From NCBI GenBank assembly GCA_963749485.1, contig CAVVMV010000004.1, positions 124,001 to 188,000 of the forward strand: a stretch of 64,000 nt of DNA, given 5' to 3'. This document shows positions 1-9,582 of the stretch, piece by piece. The translations under genes and the position numbers were made by a program. The stretch is from JAZGGS01 sp963749485. Its GTDB lineage: Bacteria; Bacteroidota; Ignavibacteria; Ignavibacteriales; Ignavibacteriaceae. Each line of letters opens with the position of its first letter. Position 1 is the stretch's first letter. The notes under the pieces were generated by a model. The model searched no databases and had not been told where the DNA came from. It worked only from the letters and a program-made list of their open reading frames with translations.

Positions 1-1663
1 CGTAAAAGAGCTTCCCCAGGACTATCCAAACCCTCGTCGAACATTCCTTATAAATTCCTTTATCAAGTCTATTATTATAAGTGTATGAGTATTGGAAGTT
101 GGACCTACAAATGCACAGGCACCTCTTGGTTCAAATTCAGCTCCAAGTTGCACCCACTCTTCGCCAAAACAGTTACCTCCGTTTGCATCGAACATAGCTA
201 CACCACAGCCAATACTGGTTACAAACGTTAACTTTTGACCATTATTAAGTGAACTAACATCTGATGTACCTAAAGGAAATACAGGAAGCTACCATCCATT
301 AGCTCCATCCTTCACCCCTATAATTTAAAATGCTTCTTCCTTCATTAATCATATTTTTAATGTCATTTACGTTTCCCGGACAAGGATATCCGTTATACAT
401 AGAATCTACTGAAATAAAATTTCCACCTTCTTCTAACATCTTACTCGGCTGCAAATCTTTTAGTATATGATTTGTGATATATATGCATCATTAGAGCAGG
501 TTAGACCCTTTCTGAACCAGTCGGGATCTTGTATATAAGGATCCCTCTCATAATCAATAAATTTATTTATCATTACACGCATTCTATAATCGCCTTGATT
601 AGTAAACCTGCCAATCATCATCTCGGGGAAGTAATCGTTCCCTTCCAGCTCAACAAAATAGTCTTCGGTAGACAAATGTCCATCCATCAAGAGTAATGTA
701 TTTTACTGGTGCTACACCATCATCTCCTACAATCAGAATGTGAGTAGGGGGATTCGGCCACGTAGAATAGGCAGTTAAAATATGATTTTTAACAGCTGTT
801 GGATTGTTTTCGTTTGCACCAATTTCACTGAATTTTGTTACATGGATATATGTTCCAATTTTATGTTTCCATGCAGCATAAGTTTGGAAATCGGGTTCTA
901 AAACATCCGGCATAATACAAAGCATAACATCGAAACCTAATTCATCTCCATTATAATCTCTTTGCAATACTTCATCATAATTGAAAATAAAACTTTTATA
1001 CAACTTATCAAATGAAGGAGCTATTGGTTTTTTGGGACGTTAACTTTGGATTAATTCCAACTCCTGATCCATAATTAACCCGGATTGTTATTGATGAGTA
1101 AACTTCAATTTCCTGTATTTGCAGGTGAATACCTTATAGGGAAATATTGATACACGAGCAATTCTAAAATCACGGAAGACAGCGGGTTCCTCAACTCTTA
1201 CAATTTCCTGCGGATATAAGTTTGAAGAACTATATAATTCATCATTTTCATGATATTTTGTTTCCGGTTTCCCCTCAATCCAGCTTTCTCTTGCAGGCGG
1301 AAGATTGATTCCTTTTATAATTTGAGGTTTACTGGTTTCCAAAACTTCTACACTTATTGTTCCCTGGTTTGGAATTGCCAGTACCTTGGCAAAATGTGGA
1401 ATTTCCGGTGAACCAACCTCGGTTGTTATAGCTTCTGAACCAAGATTAATCGAATGGTAAGTCTTTCCTTCGGCATTAAATTCATCTATCTGGAATCCAG
1501 GAAGTTCAATCTTGATTACCGTTCCGGTAATATCATCACTTATTAATTGAACGTTTGGTTTTGAGTTGGAAAGAGAATTATTATCTATCGATACCCATTG
1601 TGCGACGGAAAGGGTGTTAATTAAGAGAGCGTTGATGAAAAAAAGTGTAATTTTCTTTATCAT
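1..1663 (-). CDS. Gingipain-type C25 cysteine peptidase, partial and frameshifted
   Basis: A secreted cysteine peptidase that enters the window in its catalytic region and continues beyond the left edge. The ATG at 1663 follows a GGGAGA ribosome site and begins a signal peptide (MIKKITLFFINALL...SVAQ). A C25 propeptide follows, with the family-typical EVGSPEIPHFAKVLAIPNQG stretch. Downstream fragments in shifted frames carry ILIVGDDGVAPVKY (about 720-770), then ILNYRGEGW (about 310-340), then TSIGCGVAMFDANGG (about 180-240), whose Cys is the likely nucleophile, and CFGEEWVQLGAE. At least four frame changes interrupt it (near 290, 470, 690 and 1010-1090). The usual catalytic GHG motif reads GEG here. 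Such proteins are normally exported by type IX secretion; the C-terminal sorting domain would lie outside the window. The family call is firm; whether the gene is truly broken or suffers from sequence errors is open. Confidence 0.85.
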
Positions 1664-1924
1664 CTGTAAATCTCCCACTTTTATTAGAAAACTGTAAATG
1701 TTACCTATCGGACTAATTGGTCTTATTTAAGCGAACTAACAGAATCCTATTTTTCGAAGAAAAGATTAGATAAATATAAATGAAAAGAAGTTTAAAAAAA
1801 CTTAACGATTAGCAAGTAATGTGAAAATAATGCCTAAATAGAGTGTCTTAGCAGAGTTGAATAAAGATTAACATATATAAAAATTCAGTAACCAACTAAA
1901 ATTGCGGTTTGACTATTCTTCACA

Positions 1925-3606
1925 CTAATAGTTAAGTGTAAACCTGATAAATCCGTAGCTAAGATAATCCTTAATTCCCCTTGTAAGATTTGATTCTATA
2001 TTGTAATTGTAAATTATATCAAAAATAAAATCGCGTGCAGGTTCTATCCTTATTCCAATTTCAAAAACATCATTATTAATCCGTACACCGTCTAAAAATT
2101 TTGCAGTAGTATTTTCAAGATTGTGACCATGACTTAAATAAATATCACCTCCAACATTTTTAACCAGGTTACCTTCATCATCATAAACATTTTCTCCTCT
2201 CCTGATGTGTGCATAAACCAGGTTTAAACGAATCCAATCATTAAAATTATATGAAAGACGGGAGATATAGTTCATCAGCATTTGGCCCAATTCTATGTCC
2301 AAGATTTTTACCAAATGCAGTGTAAACATTCATGCTATCGAAATGTGTATAAACAAATGGACGAATCTTTGTGTACTCTAAAATGAGTGAAAGATCATTA
2401 ATTGAAAATGGTTGATACCAAAAAACTCCAAGCTGGTATGCAGTTTTATTTGTGTACTTATCTAAATCCTGAAGGTTAGAAAGAATATTTTCATCAAGCA
2501 AAAAAGTTGCCTGGAATTCCAGGTTCTTTATAAAACCGGATTGAAAATCGAAGTAAAGATTTGCGTTGTCTCTATCCTGAATAGAATGCTCTATAAATTT
2601 ATAAAAACCAACTGGTGTTAAATATGCTAATTCAAGTCCCCTGCCCGAATAAACAATACTTTCTCCAATTCCAACAGTCAAAAAGATTTTTAAACTTTAG
2701 CTTTAACCGGTTAAATGCCCAGTATTTAGTAAACCTTGCTTGTCTATTCATACTAAACTCTCCAACTGTAGAACCGTGGATAGAAGTAAAGTTTACAATT
2801 CCGTAATCAAAATTAAACTGGATAAAATCGAGCGGAGGGTTATCACCTGAAAGTACAAGTTTGCTGCTGTAACCATAACCAATGGTTTTATTCTCTCTTC
2901 CTACCTGTATGGAAAGGTTCATATCATCAACCGGTTCTGTATGATATTTTATATAACCGGTTGTAAAATCGTAATTGCCAATATTTTCAGAATCTTCAAT
3001 CCACTTAAAACTGTAAAGTAATCTTGGTTCAATCAATTCTGCTACTTCCCTGCTGCCACTTGCGCCACCTTTTATAAATGAAAAACTATAACCAAGGTGA
3101 TTGAAAACAGTACCGTGAACCCTTAAGCCGCCATCAAAAAGAGTGCTGTTGTTTACTTCCGGTTTAAAGGTTTGCCCGTAATAAATATGACCGAACAGAT
3201 TCAAAAAAACATTTGCATTCTTTTCCTTGTAAGCATATAAATATTTTACTTTGTTCGAAAACACTTCGGATAGACTTGTAGAGAAACTCTTTTCGGGATG
3301 AAAAAAGTAAGTTGCGGTGTCAGAATCCAGACTTTCATAAAACTCTGTTTTATACCTGTTCAATAATTTGTTTTCTGTAGTACTAAGTTCCCAGTTATTA
3401 TTATCTATTGTTTCCAGGTGATTTTTTACTTCGAACCTGGAAAGATTCGGTAAGTCTTCATTTATATAGGGAATGATCCCTTTTACCTTCATCTCTTTAA
3501 GAAAAGTATATACTGGATGTGTGAGCGGGACATTTTCTACTTGTGAGAAAGTATTGTTAATTGTTAAAACAATAACAAGCAGAAAGTAAAGTGAATGAGA
3601 TTTCAT
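1925..3606 (-). CDS. Wzi-like capsule assembly outer-membrane protein, two frameshifts
   Basis: An outer-membrane beta-barrel protein of about 560 residues resembling the capsule assembly Wzi family. It begins with a signal peptide (MKSHSLYFLLVIVLTINNTFSQ) and has a conserved-looking N-terminal helical part (HPVYTFLKEMKVKGIIP). Long alternating aromatic/polar strands follow, including SIVYSGRGLELAYLTP and GYGYSSKLVLSG, typical of this family. The C-terminus ends in an aromatic strand (YGFIRFTLNY), as outer-membrane barrels do. The frame shifts by one base near 2670 and again near 2310; the sequence flows naturally across both. It lies upstream of the C25 peptidase on the same strand with a 260-base gap, so co-transcription is possible but not shown. 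Family assignment is by motif style, not by search. Confidence 0.72.
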
Positions 3607-3840
3607 AAAAAATATTTTATATGATTTTAGATGGGTTTAAATATACTAATTGAGTATTACAATTAATAGAATTTGTTTTTTGTTTTTGAATTTGGAGATA
3701 GTTTAAAATCACCGTGAGAATTATGTACAAATTCATTTTAAAATGAAAAATCCCACCCCATACCAAACCTGGAGGGATCGGCTTTCTCGAATGCAGGGGA
3801 ACGCCGCTTTCGAGGCTAATCTAACTTCATCAACATTTAT

Positions 3841-3880
3841 CCGCCGTAGTCCCGCCATAGGCGGGCAGGTTTAGCGGAGG
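3841..3880. repeat. REP-like palindrome at the stop codon of the T9SS gene
   Basis: CCCGCC-ATA-GGCGGG at 3851-3865 forms a perfect 6-bp hairpin, enclosed by an outer CCGC/GCGG pair (3841-3876). The stop codon of the minus-strand T9SS gene (3871-3873) lies inside it. GC content is far above the surroundings. It resembles the short GC-rich interspersed palindromes common in Bacteroidota genomes; it may also act as a terminator. Confidence 0.6.
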
Positions 3881-5779
3881 AGGACCATCTTCTTAGTCTC
3901 AACAAAATCACCTGCCTGCCTGCCGGTAGACACGGCTTGAAGTCTGTAGAAATAAACTCCGCTTGGTAATTCCGTTCCAATAAACTCAATTTCATAATTG
4001 CCAACTGACTTTTCTTCATTAACTAATGTTTCTAATTCATTTCCTAAAACATCATATACTTTAAGCGATACTGCACTTCGTTCAGCAAGTGAGTATTTGA
4101 TGTTTGTTGTTGGATTAAACGGATTCGGATAGTTCTGCTCTAATGTAAAGTCATTAATAACTACATCATCTTCAACGCCGGTTGAAAGTGTCCAGGTATA
4201 TGTATTGTAATACCAAATACCATTAGGATCAAAACCGTTTTCCAGACCAGTGCCGACCTATACCAGCGACACCAGGAATCGGATCAAAGTAATACAGATA
4301 ATGAGCTGTGGCTTGATTTCCGCTAATCTCTAAGTCCTCAGCCAAAACAGGAAATACTTCCATAACGGACGCATCACCCTGAATTATACCAACAGGACCC
4401 CAGGTTTGCTCCACCATCTTCAGAAGCGCTATAATAAACGTCAGTATAATAAAGAGGAGTACTATTAGCGCCACCATCACCGGGGTAAATATTGTACGCG
4501 CTGCTTCCAATTGTACCTGTCCATTCAGGACCCATCCACATTGCCAATAACAACCTGTCCATTGCTTGAGGTTGCAATAGTTCCATAAGCATTTCCAATC
4601 GACCTATAACTAAAGAAATCACTAATCGTATTACCAAAACCATCGTCAGGGGCTTCCATTGCTTCATCGGTAATTGCTATCCATTCCTGGTTTGCACTAT
4701 TCCAATAGAGCATAGGGTAGACATTTACAGTATCCGTACCACCCATATAAAGACCTTCGCCATAACCATTACACAGAACGTGCGAAACACCAGTAGGATC
4801 AATTGTAAGATTTACCTGGCTAAAATTGGTGAAATAATGGTGCATAGTCTCTGTTTACAACCTGCCCATATTCACTATTATTAAGTAACATCAGTTGCAC
4901 CACCTACTCCAATAATTGAACCATTCCAGGTTCCTCCGCCATCTGTAGATCCGTACCAATAAATAATTTCAGGGTTGGCTAGTGGATACCGTAGGAGCTC
5001 CCGAAAAACCTCCGAGAGATGCTATTACCATATCATCTTTTGATTTTCTTAAAGGATTCTCTGCTGGAGTATCTGAAGCGGCGTCCATATCTACGTCAGA
5101 GTCACCATCGCCAATTCTAAAAAGAGAATCAAAAGTAACACCATCGTCTGTAGAGCCATAAACAACCATATCAGTAGTAATACCTAAAATTGTTCCATCC
5201 GTTAGGTAAACAAAAGACGGCCAGTTGCCTCCAAATGTTGTAGCAGGGAAGGGTACTCTGGGTGTGAAAGTTTACCAAATCTATCCAGGAATGGTTAGCT
5301 GCTCCGCCAACATGACCCATCACTAAAGCATCACCGTCATGCGTACCTCCAACGCAATACTGAACTTCAGGCCAGCCAAAAGGTGTTAAAGAACCCTCGA
5401 AAGCGTTAAAAGCATCAACAAAACCAAATGCTTTATAACTGAACATTATAAATCGGTCACCGCCCTCAACATCTCTCTTCATTGCAACCACCATTGGATC
5501 TGGTGATCCGTCAGAATCCAGATCAGCCATATCAATCATTCTTCGGGTTGCCACTATTGGTCTCAATAATCATAACCAGTTCGTGATCAATCTGATCTCC
5601 GGCATTAAGAGGATAATTTGGGGTAACCTTATTGTAGTCTACACTGGTACAGACCTGGAGTTTTAACATTTTCGTCTGTTATTTGTCTTTTCATGAATCT
5701 GCACATTTTTTGTTTGTGCTGAAATAAAAGAAGTCATAAAAACAACTAACAACAAAAATAGTGTAAATCTTTTTGTCAT
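3871..5779 (-). CDS. Secreted T9SS-sorted protein, heavily frameshifted
   Basis: An exported protein with a signal peptide (MTKRFTLFLLLVVFMTSFISAQ, ATG at 5779 after GGAGAG). The C-terminal type IX sorting domain ends in ETKKMVLLR, with EQNYPNPFNP near 4130. The middle has Asp/Gly-rich stretches (ADLDSDGSPDPMVV; VYGSTDDGVTF) like FG-GAP or sialidase-type propeller proteins. No enzymatic motif is visible. At least six frame changes occur in 1.9 kb (among others near 5650, 5560, 5260, 5170-4970, 4850, 4510 and 4230), denser than elsewhere in the window. The true stop is at 3871-3873. Secretion and cell-surface attachment follow from the sorting domain family; the function is unknown. It could be a decaying gene rather than only a badly sequenced one. 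Confidence 0.7.
3911..3934. repeat. Short GC-rich repeat inserted in coding sequence
   Basis: The tandem CCTG-CCTG-CCTGCCGG core lies in the C-terminal sorting domain of the minus-strand gene. Read in the gene's frame it adds about eight residues (VSTGRQAG) between RLQA and DFVETKKM, where related domains read RLQAGDFVETKKM. Length is a multiple of three, so the frame is kept. It looks like a small insertion of a dispersed repeat. Confidence 0.6.
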
Positions 5780-5897
5780 TGTGCTCTCCTTAAATTAGTG
5801 AGAAATGTGATTAATTAAGTTTTCTTCTTTATTACCAAAGGTAATTAGTAATTTTCTTAATAAAATAAGACAAGTAATTTTTTATGTCAAGTATTAA

Positions 5898-6290
5898 TTG
5901 TCTGAATCAGAATTAAACCTTGATCGTCAGGAGTTGAGTTACTATTCACCGAAGGTTGATAAATGGTACCACCGTCCATTACACAGTAAGCTAAAAGTTC
6001 CATTAAGGCAGAGAATTAAAGAAATAAAAACCGGTAGTCTGTTTGAATACAGCAATGTTAAAAATATGGGTAAAGCGTTTAGTAGATACCTGGAAGATAT
6101 TAAATTAAATTCTAAAGGCTATGTGCTTACAACATTCAGGAAAGATTTTATTTCCAGAAGCCAGGAATCAGGTATTCCATTAAGTGCAACTTCATTACTA
6201 GCGGGGCATTCTAAAATTAGTACAACTATGGAATATTACACAACCCTATCGCCGGAATATTTGCGTGGTGAATTAAACAAACTGGATTAA
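5898..6290 (+). pseudogene. Tyrosine recombinase C-terminal remnant
   Basis: The second half matches the catalytic end of a phage-type tyrosine recombinase: TTFRKDFISRSQESG (box II arginine) and LLAGHSKISTTMEYY (conserved GH and the nucleophilic Tyr). The first box II residue, normally His in HxxR, is Thr here. The N-terminal DNA-binding domain and the first catalytic Arg region are missing. Only about 130 residues remain from a TTG, and upstream lies the promoter region of the T9SS gene. It sits about 490 bases from a tRNA-Asp gene, a typical integrase target. I read it as a leftover of an integrated element, probably inactive. Confidence 0.72.
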
Positions 6291-6405
6291 AAAATTATAG
6301 AATAATTTGACTAGTATTTTATAATGTAATGCTTAAAATGGAGGTCGTTTCAAAGGAGTCTTTAGAGACTCTTGCTACAGACAAAATCTTGTTATAAATA
6401 AGAAA

Positions 6406-6430
6406 CCCTGTAAGTGATATACTTACAGGG
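6406..6430 (-). terminator. Hairpin terminator after the tRNA-like fragment
   Basis: A perfect 10-bp inverted repeat (CCCTGTAAGT / ACTTACAGGG, loop GATAT). On the minus strand it is followed by a T-rich stretch (TTTCTTATTTATAA). It stands just beyond the partial tRNA-Asp copy and is a candidate original terminator of that tRNA locus. Confidence 0.6.
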
Positions 6431-6440
6431 CTTTATAAGA

Positions 6441-6490
6441 GCGGGGCCGACGAGACTTCCCGATTTAATCGGGACAACCTCCTGCGTGAC
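6441..6490 (-). repeat. Partial copy of the tRNA-Asp 3' half
   Basis: Two blocks match the complete tRNA-Asp exactly: 6441-6457 equals 6780-6796 (acceptor end and part of the T arm, 17 bases), and 6478-6490 equals 6808-6820 (anticodon 3' stem, 13 bases). The bases between differ and contain a perfect 7-bp palindrome (TCCCGAT-TTA-ATCGGGA, 6458-6474). The fragment lacks the 5' half, so it is not a functional tRNA. The arrangement is that of a target-site remnant left downstream of an insertion into a tRNA gene. Confidence 0.75.
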
Positions 6491-6725
6491 TAATTAACTC
6501 TTCAATAAATTTTCTACTTTTTTTGTTTTTTATCTCTTTTTCTCTTCGTATCACATCTGTTTTTAAATTATAGGTTTTACTATAGACCAACTTCCACGGA
6601 ATCCCTCGTTTGGTATATTTACCCCATCCTTCATTGTGTCTCTCTAATCGCCAATCCAAATCATCTGTATATCCAATGTAATATCTGTTTATCTTATTTG
6701 AATAGATTATGTAAACGTACCACAT
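6465..6725 (-). CDS. Small GIY-YIG endonuclease (UPF0213/COG2827 type)
   Basis: An 86-residue single-domain nuclease starting MWYVYIIYS. The GIY-like (YVYIIYS), YIG (YYIGYTDD) and catalytic Arg (RLERH) motifs are present, plus the Glu-containing helix (IRREKEIKNKKSRKFIEEL). Family members cut DNA with one metal ion; cellular roles of the small ones are poorly known. The C-terminal tail SHAGGCPD is encoded by the partial tRNA-Asp copy, and the stop codon sits at the centre of the 6458-6474 palindrome. The gene lies directly downstream of the intact tRNA-Asp and its terminator, on the same strand. The open frame extends upstream into the tRNA, but the ATG at 6725 gives the normal family start. 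The location suggests a mobile or homing-type gene targeted to the tRNA. Confidence 0.85.
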   Translation of the reverse strand: MWYVYIIYSNKINRYYIGYTDDLDWRLERHNEGWGKYTKRGIPWKLVYSKTYNLKTDVIRREKEIKNKKSRKFIEELISHAGGCPD

Positions 6726-6749
6726 TTTGATATTTGCTTGTGTTATATT

Positions 6750-6779
6750 AAAAAAGCTCAGAATTTTCTGAGCTTTTTT
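6750..6779 (-). terminator. Intrinsic terminator of tRNA-Asp
   Basis: A perfect 14-bp inverted repeat (A6GCTCAGAA / TTCTGAGCT6) two bases after the tRNA 3' end on the minus strand, ending in six T residues. It separates the tRNA from the GIY-YIG gene. Confidence 0.8.
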
Positions 6780-6781
6780 GC

Positions 6782-6855
6782 GGGGCCGACGAGACTCGAA
6801 CTCGCGACCTCCTGCGTGACAGGCAGGCGTTCTAACCAAACTGAACTACGACCCC
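6782..6855 (-). tRNA. tRNA-Asp (GTC)
   Basis: A 74-base cloverleaf on the minus strand. The acceptor stem GGGGTCG pairs with CGGCCCC (one G-U pair). The D arm carries AGTTCAGTTTGGTTAGA, the anticodon arm CCTGCCTGTCACGCAGG has GTC in the loop, and the T loop is GTTCGAGTC. No CCA is encoded. A strong hairpin terminator follows. Its 3' half is partly repeated 340 bases downstream around a GIY-YIG gene. Confidence 0.95.
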
Positions 6856-6937
6856 GTTGCTAAAATTCAAAATAACAATTGCAAAAATCAGACACAAATA
6901 TATGCTAAGAGGACTCTAAAATCAATAAAAATATTTA

Positions 6938-8038
6938 TTAGTCTTCGCAAAATGTTATACCTACAGCTTTAGCAGCTAAAACTGCCTGATCATCTGGCTG
7001 TACAAGTTTTTGCTTTATAATGGCATCTTTAATTGTAACTTTAGTAATTTCCGCTCCCTTCAATGCTACCATACTACCAAAGCACTTCTTAGAAGCCATA
7101 TCAATTGCAAAGCATCCGAATTTTGTTGCCAGAATTCTATCGAAAGGTGTTGGGCTTCCACCTCTTTGCAGATGACCAAGCACGGTAACTCTTGTTTCTC
7201 TGCCCGTATTTTCTTCAATTTTATCAGCAACTACTTTACCAATACCTCCAAGCTGAATGGGGTCGGTTCTTTTAATATCAGTTCCCTTTGTTGTCATTTC
7301 TCCACCAGCCGGTTTTGCTCCTTCGGCAACACAAACTAAGCTGAACCTCTTACCCATCAATTCTCTTTTATGAATTTTGTCATACACTTTCTTCCATGAG
7401 AAAGGCATTTCAGGAATTAAAATTATATCTGCTCCTCCTGCCAATCCGCCATTTAGTGCAATCCATCCGGCATACCTGCCCATTACCTCGGTTACAATAA
7501 CTCTGTGATGCGAAGAAGCGGTAGTGTGTAATCTATCAAGAGCAGTTGTAACAACATAAACTGCGGAGTCATGTCCGAATGTTAAATCGGTTGCATCCAG
7601 ATCATTATCAATTGTTTTGGGAACACCTATAATGTTCATTCCCATCTTGGTTAGCTTATCGCAAATGTGCATTGTTCCATCGCCGCCAATTGCAATAACC
7701 GCATCCAGGTTCCATGCTTTATAATTGCGTAACACTTCTTCAGATTTATCAACAATTTCAATTTTTCCGTTTGATTCCACCGGCCAATGAAAAGGATCAC
7801 CTTTATTTGAAGAACCGAGAATCGTACCTCCTTGTATTAGAATACCTGATACATCGTCATTTCTAAGTTCCTTTGCTCTTCCTTCAACAAATCCTTCAAA
7901 GCCATCAGCAATGCCATAAACGGTCATTCCATAATCCTGTGCAGGTTTTGTAACTCCTCTTATAACTGCGTTTAAACCGGGGCAGTCTCCTCCGCCGGTT
8001 AGCACTCCAATTCTTCTAATTTCTCCATCACCAGCCAT
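6938..8038 (-). CDS. pfkA: 6-phosphofructokinase, G104/K124 type
   Basis: A complete 366-residue phosphofructokinase that phosphorylates fructose 6-phosphate in glycolysis. Visible motifs are the N-terminal GVLTGGGDCPGLNAVIRG, the GGDGT phosphoryl-donor loop (about residue 118), PKTIDNDLD with the catalytic Asp, and EVMGRYAGW. The GGDGT glycine is typical of ATP users, whereas the Lys in PKTIDND is shared with PPi enzymes. This mixed pattern is that of the 'group III' PFKs, so the phosphoryl donor cannot be decided from sequence. The ATG at 8038 follows AAGGAGCAGCAA. A second, clearly PPi-type PFK is encoded at 55.9-57.3 kb. Confidence 0.92.
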   Translation of the reverse strand: MAGDGEIRRIGVLTGGGDCPGLNAVIRGVTKPAQDYGMTVYGIADGFEGFVEGRAKELRNDDVSGILIQGGTILGSSNKGDPFHWPVESNGKIEIVDKSEEVLRNYKAWNLDAVIAIGGDGTMHICDKLTKMGMNIIGVPKTIDNDLDATDLTFGHDSAVYVVTTALDRLHTTASSHHRVIVTEVMGRYAGWIALNGGLAGGADIILIPEMPFSWKKVYDKIHKRELMGKRFSLVCVAEGAKPAGGEMTTKGTDIKRTDPIQLGGIGKVVADKIEENTGRETRVTVLGHLQRGGSPTPFDRILATKFGCFAIDMASKKCFGSMVALKGAEITKVTIKDAIIKQKLVQPDDQAVLAAKAVGITFCED

Positions 8039-8065
8039 TTGCTGCTCCTTATTGCTACTTATATA

Positions 8066-8976
8066 TTAAATTCTTTTTGATGTTTTAAAATGCATTTTTA
8101 CTAATCCCGGCAAGACATCTTTGCCAAAGTTTTCAATAACTTTGCGTGCACTATTTTCAACTTCTGCAGATGCACCTTTAGGAATTTTAATTTTTAATTT
8201 TTTACTATTTACTTCAAACCACTTTATTACTGCATCGCGCGCTAATATAGAAGCCGCTGCAACTGCGGTATATCTCTCAGCATTAGTAACCTGGTGTAAT
8301 TTGATCTGCCTTCCCTTTTCCTGCAAAGAATTTAAAATGGTTTTTTCATTACCGAACTTATCACTTATAGCTTCTTCCACTTCAAATGAGTTAAGAATAT
8401 TTTCAATTACTTTTGCGTGTGCCCAGCCAAGTATAAGATTAACATTACCTATCTTAGCATGAAGTTGATTATATTTTTCCGGTTTTAAAGGAATAATATC
8501 ATACTTATTTTTTAACAATGATTTTATTTTTATAGCCAGCTTTTTAATGTTGTAATCAGTTATAGTTTTGCTGTCTCTAACTCCAAGCTCTTTCAAGTTT
8601 AAAGATAGTGGTTTTATCTGCAAGAACTCCTGCGACTACTAACGGTCCAAAAAAATCACCCTTACCTGATTCATCTGTACCGATATAATTTGACGGTTCT
8701 TTTAATCTTTTTATTATCTTCCTGAAATAGTTTTTCACCAAAAACAAGACTATTTACCTCCTTAAAAGTAGTGGTTTCAGGATTTCCCTGCACCTGAAAT
8801 TTATTACCCTTTTTACCGAAATAGACTAATAATTTAACCTTATTGTTATCTTTTTCAAGAGTTATGTTGTAAGAATATAGTTCCTTTTGTGGTACAGATA
8901 TTGTAAAACCTAAGTTCTCGAGCTTTTTCGAGTAACGAATAATAATATTTTGAGCGGATTTTTCTATTGAATTCAA
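8066..8976 (-). CDS. rnhC: Ribonuclease HIII, two frameshifts
   Basis: An endonuclease that cuts RNA in RNA-DNA hybrids. The N-terminal part (8976 to about 8690) is the TBP-like substrate-binding domain peculiar to RNase HIII (VKLLVYFGKKGNKFQVQGNP). After a one-base shift near 8690 the catalytic core reads YIGTDESGKGDFFGPLVVAG, with the DESGKGD active site. After another near 8615 it continues ELGVRDSKT...ERYTAVAAASILARDAVI. Both shifts vanish if one base is removed. The start is probably a TTG at 8976, because no in-frame ATG precedes the domain. It is divergently arranged with the small exported protein at 9.2 kb. The enzyme type is clear from the extra N-terminal domain, which RNase HII lacks. 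Confidence 0.87.
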
Positions 8977-9182
8977 TATACTTTTTAGATCAATTTTTAA
9001 AATAGCTTAAAATATAGTTAATTCTGTAATATAATTCTTATCAGAAATAAGAGGAGGTAATTCTCTTGTCTTCTAGAATGGTTAAGTATTCGCGGGGGAA
9101 CGATAACGGGGAATTGACATTCAATCCCATTCACATTAGTTTTGCCTTGGAAACAGTTTTGAACAAGCCCGGGGAAATAACT

Positions 9183-9576
9183 ATGAAGGATGATGTTCAA
9201 TCTCAATTTCAAATATATTTTTTTATAATAGTATTAACTCTTCTCTTATTATCATTATCTGCTCGAGCACAAATTAATACGAGCGGTCATCTCGATAATG
9301 TTGAAATAACATTTGTTGTTACAAAACTTCAGAATAAAGTTTTACTTAATGATTCGCAGGTAACATTTATAAAACAGGTTCTGCAAAAATATTCTGTTGA
9401 TATTGCAAAACTTCAAAATCCGGCACAACAATCTTCCCAAAAATAGCACAAAGCAAAAGCTTGTGAATGATACGAACCAGCAAATAGAATCTGTGCTGGA
9501 TGGCAGGCAGAAAATGAAGTATGATATTATAGAAAATGAATGGTGGGAGTGTGTAAAAAATGAAGAGAAAGATTAG
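9183..9576 (+). CDS. Small exported protein, one frameshift
   Basis: A small secreted protein of about 130 residues. The ATG at 9183 starts a good signal peptide (MKDDVQSQFQIYFFIIVLTLLLLSLSARA) after GGGGAAATAACT. The mature part is helical and repetitive in style (VTKLQNKVLLNDSQVTFIKQVLQKYSVDI), like the Spy/CpxP type of LTxxQ proteins; this similarity is only suggestive. A one-base shift near 9440 joins the last part, ending MKYDIIENEWWECVKNEEKD at 9576, just short of the convergent rsmE stop. The same frame is open upstream to a TTG at 9066 that has a perfect AGGAGG eight bases before it, so a longer product with a 39-residue N-terminal extension is possible. Confidence 0.55.
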
Positions 9577-9582
9577 CTGAAA

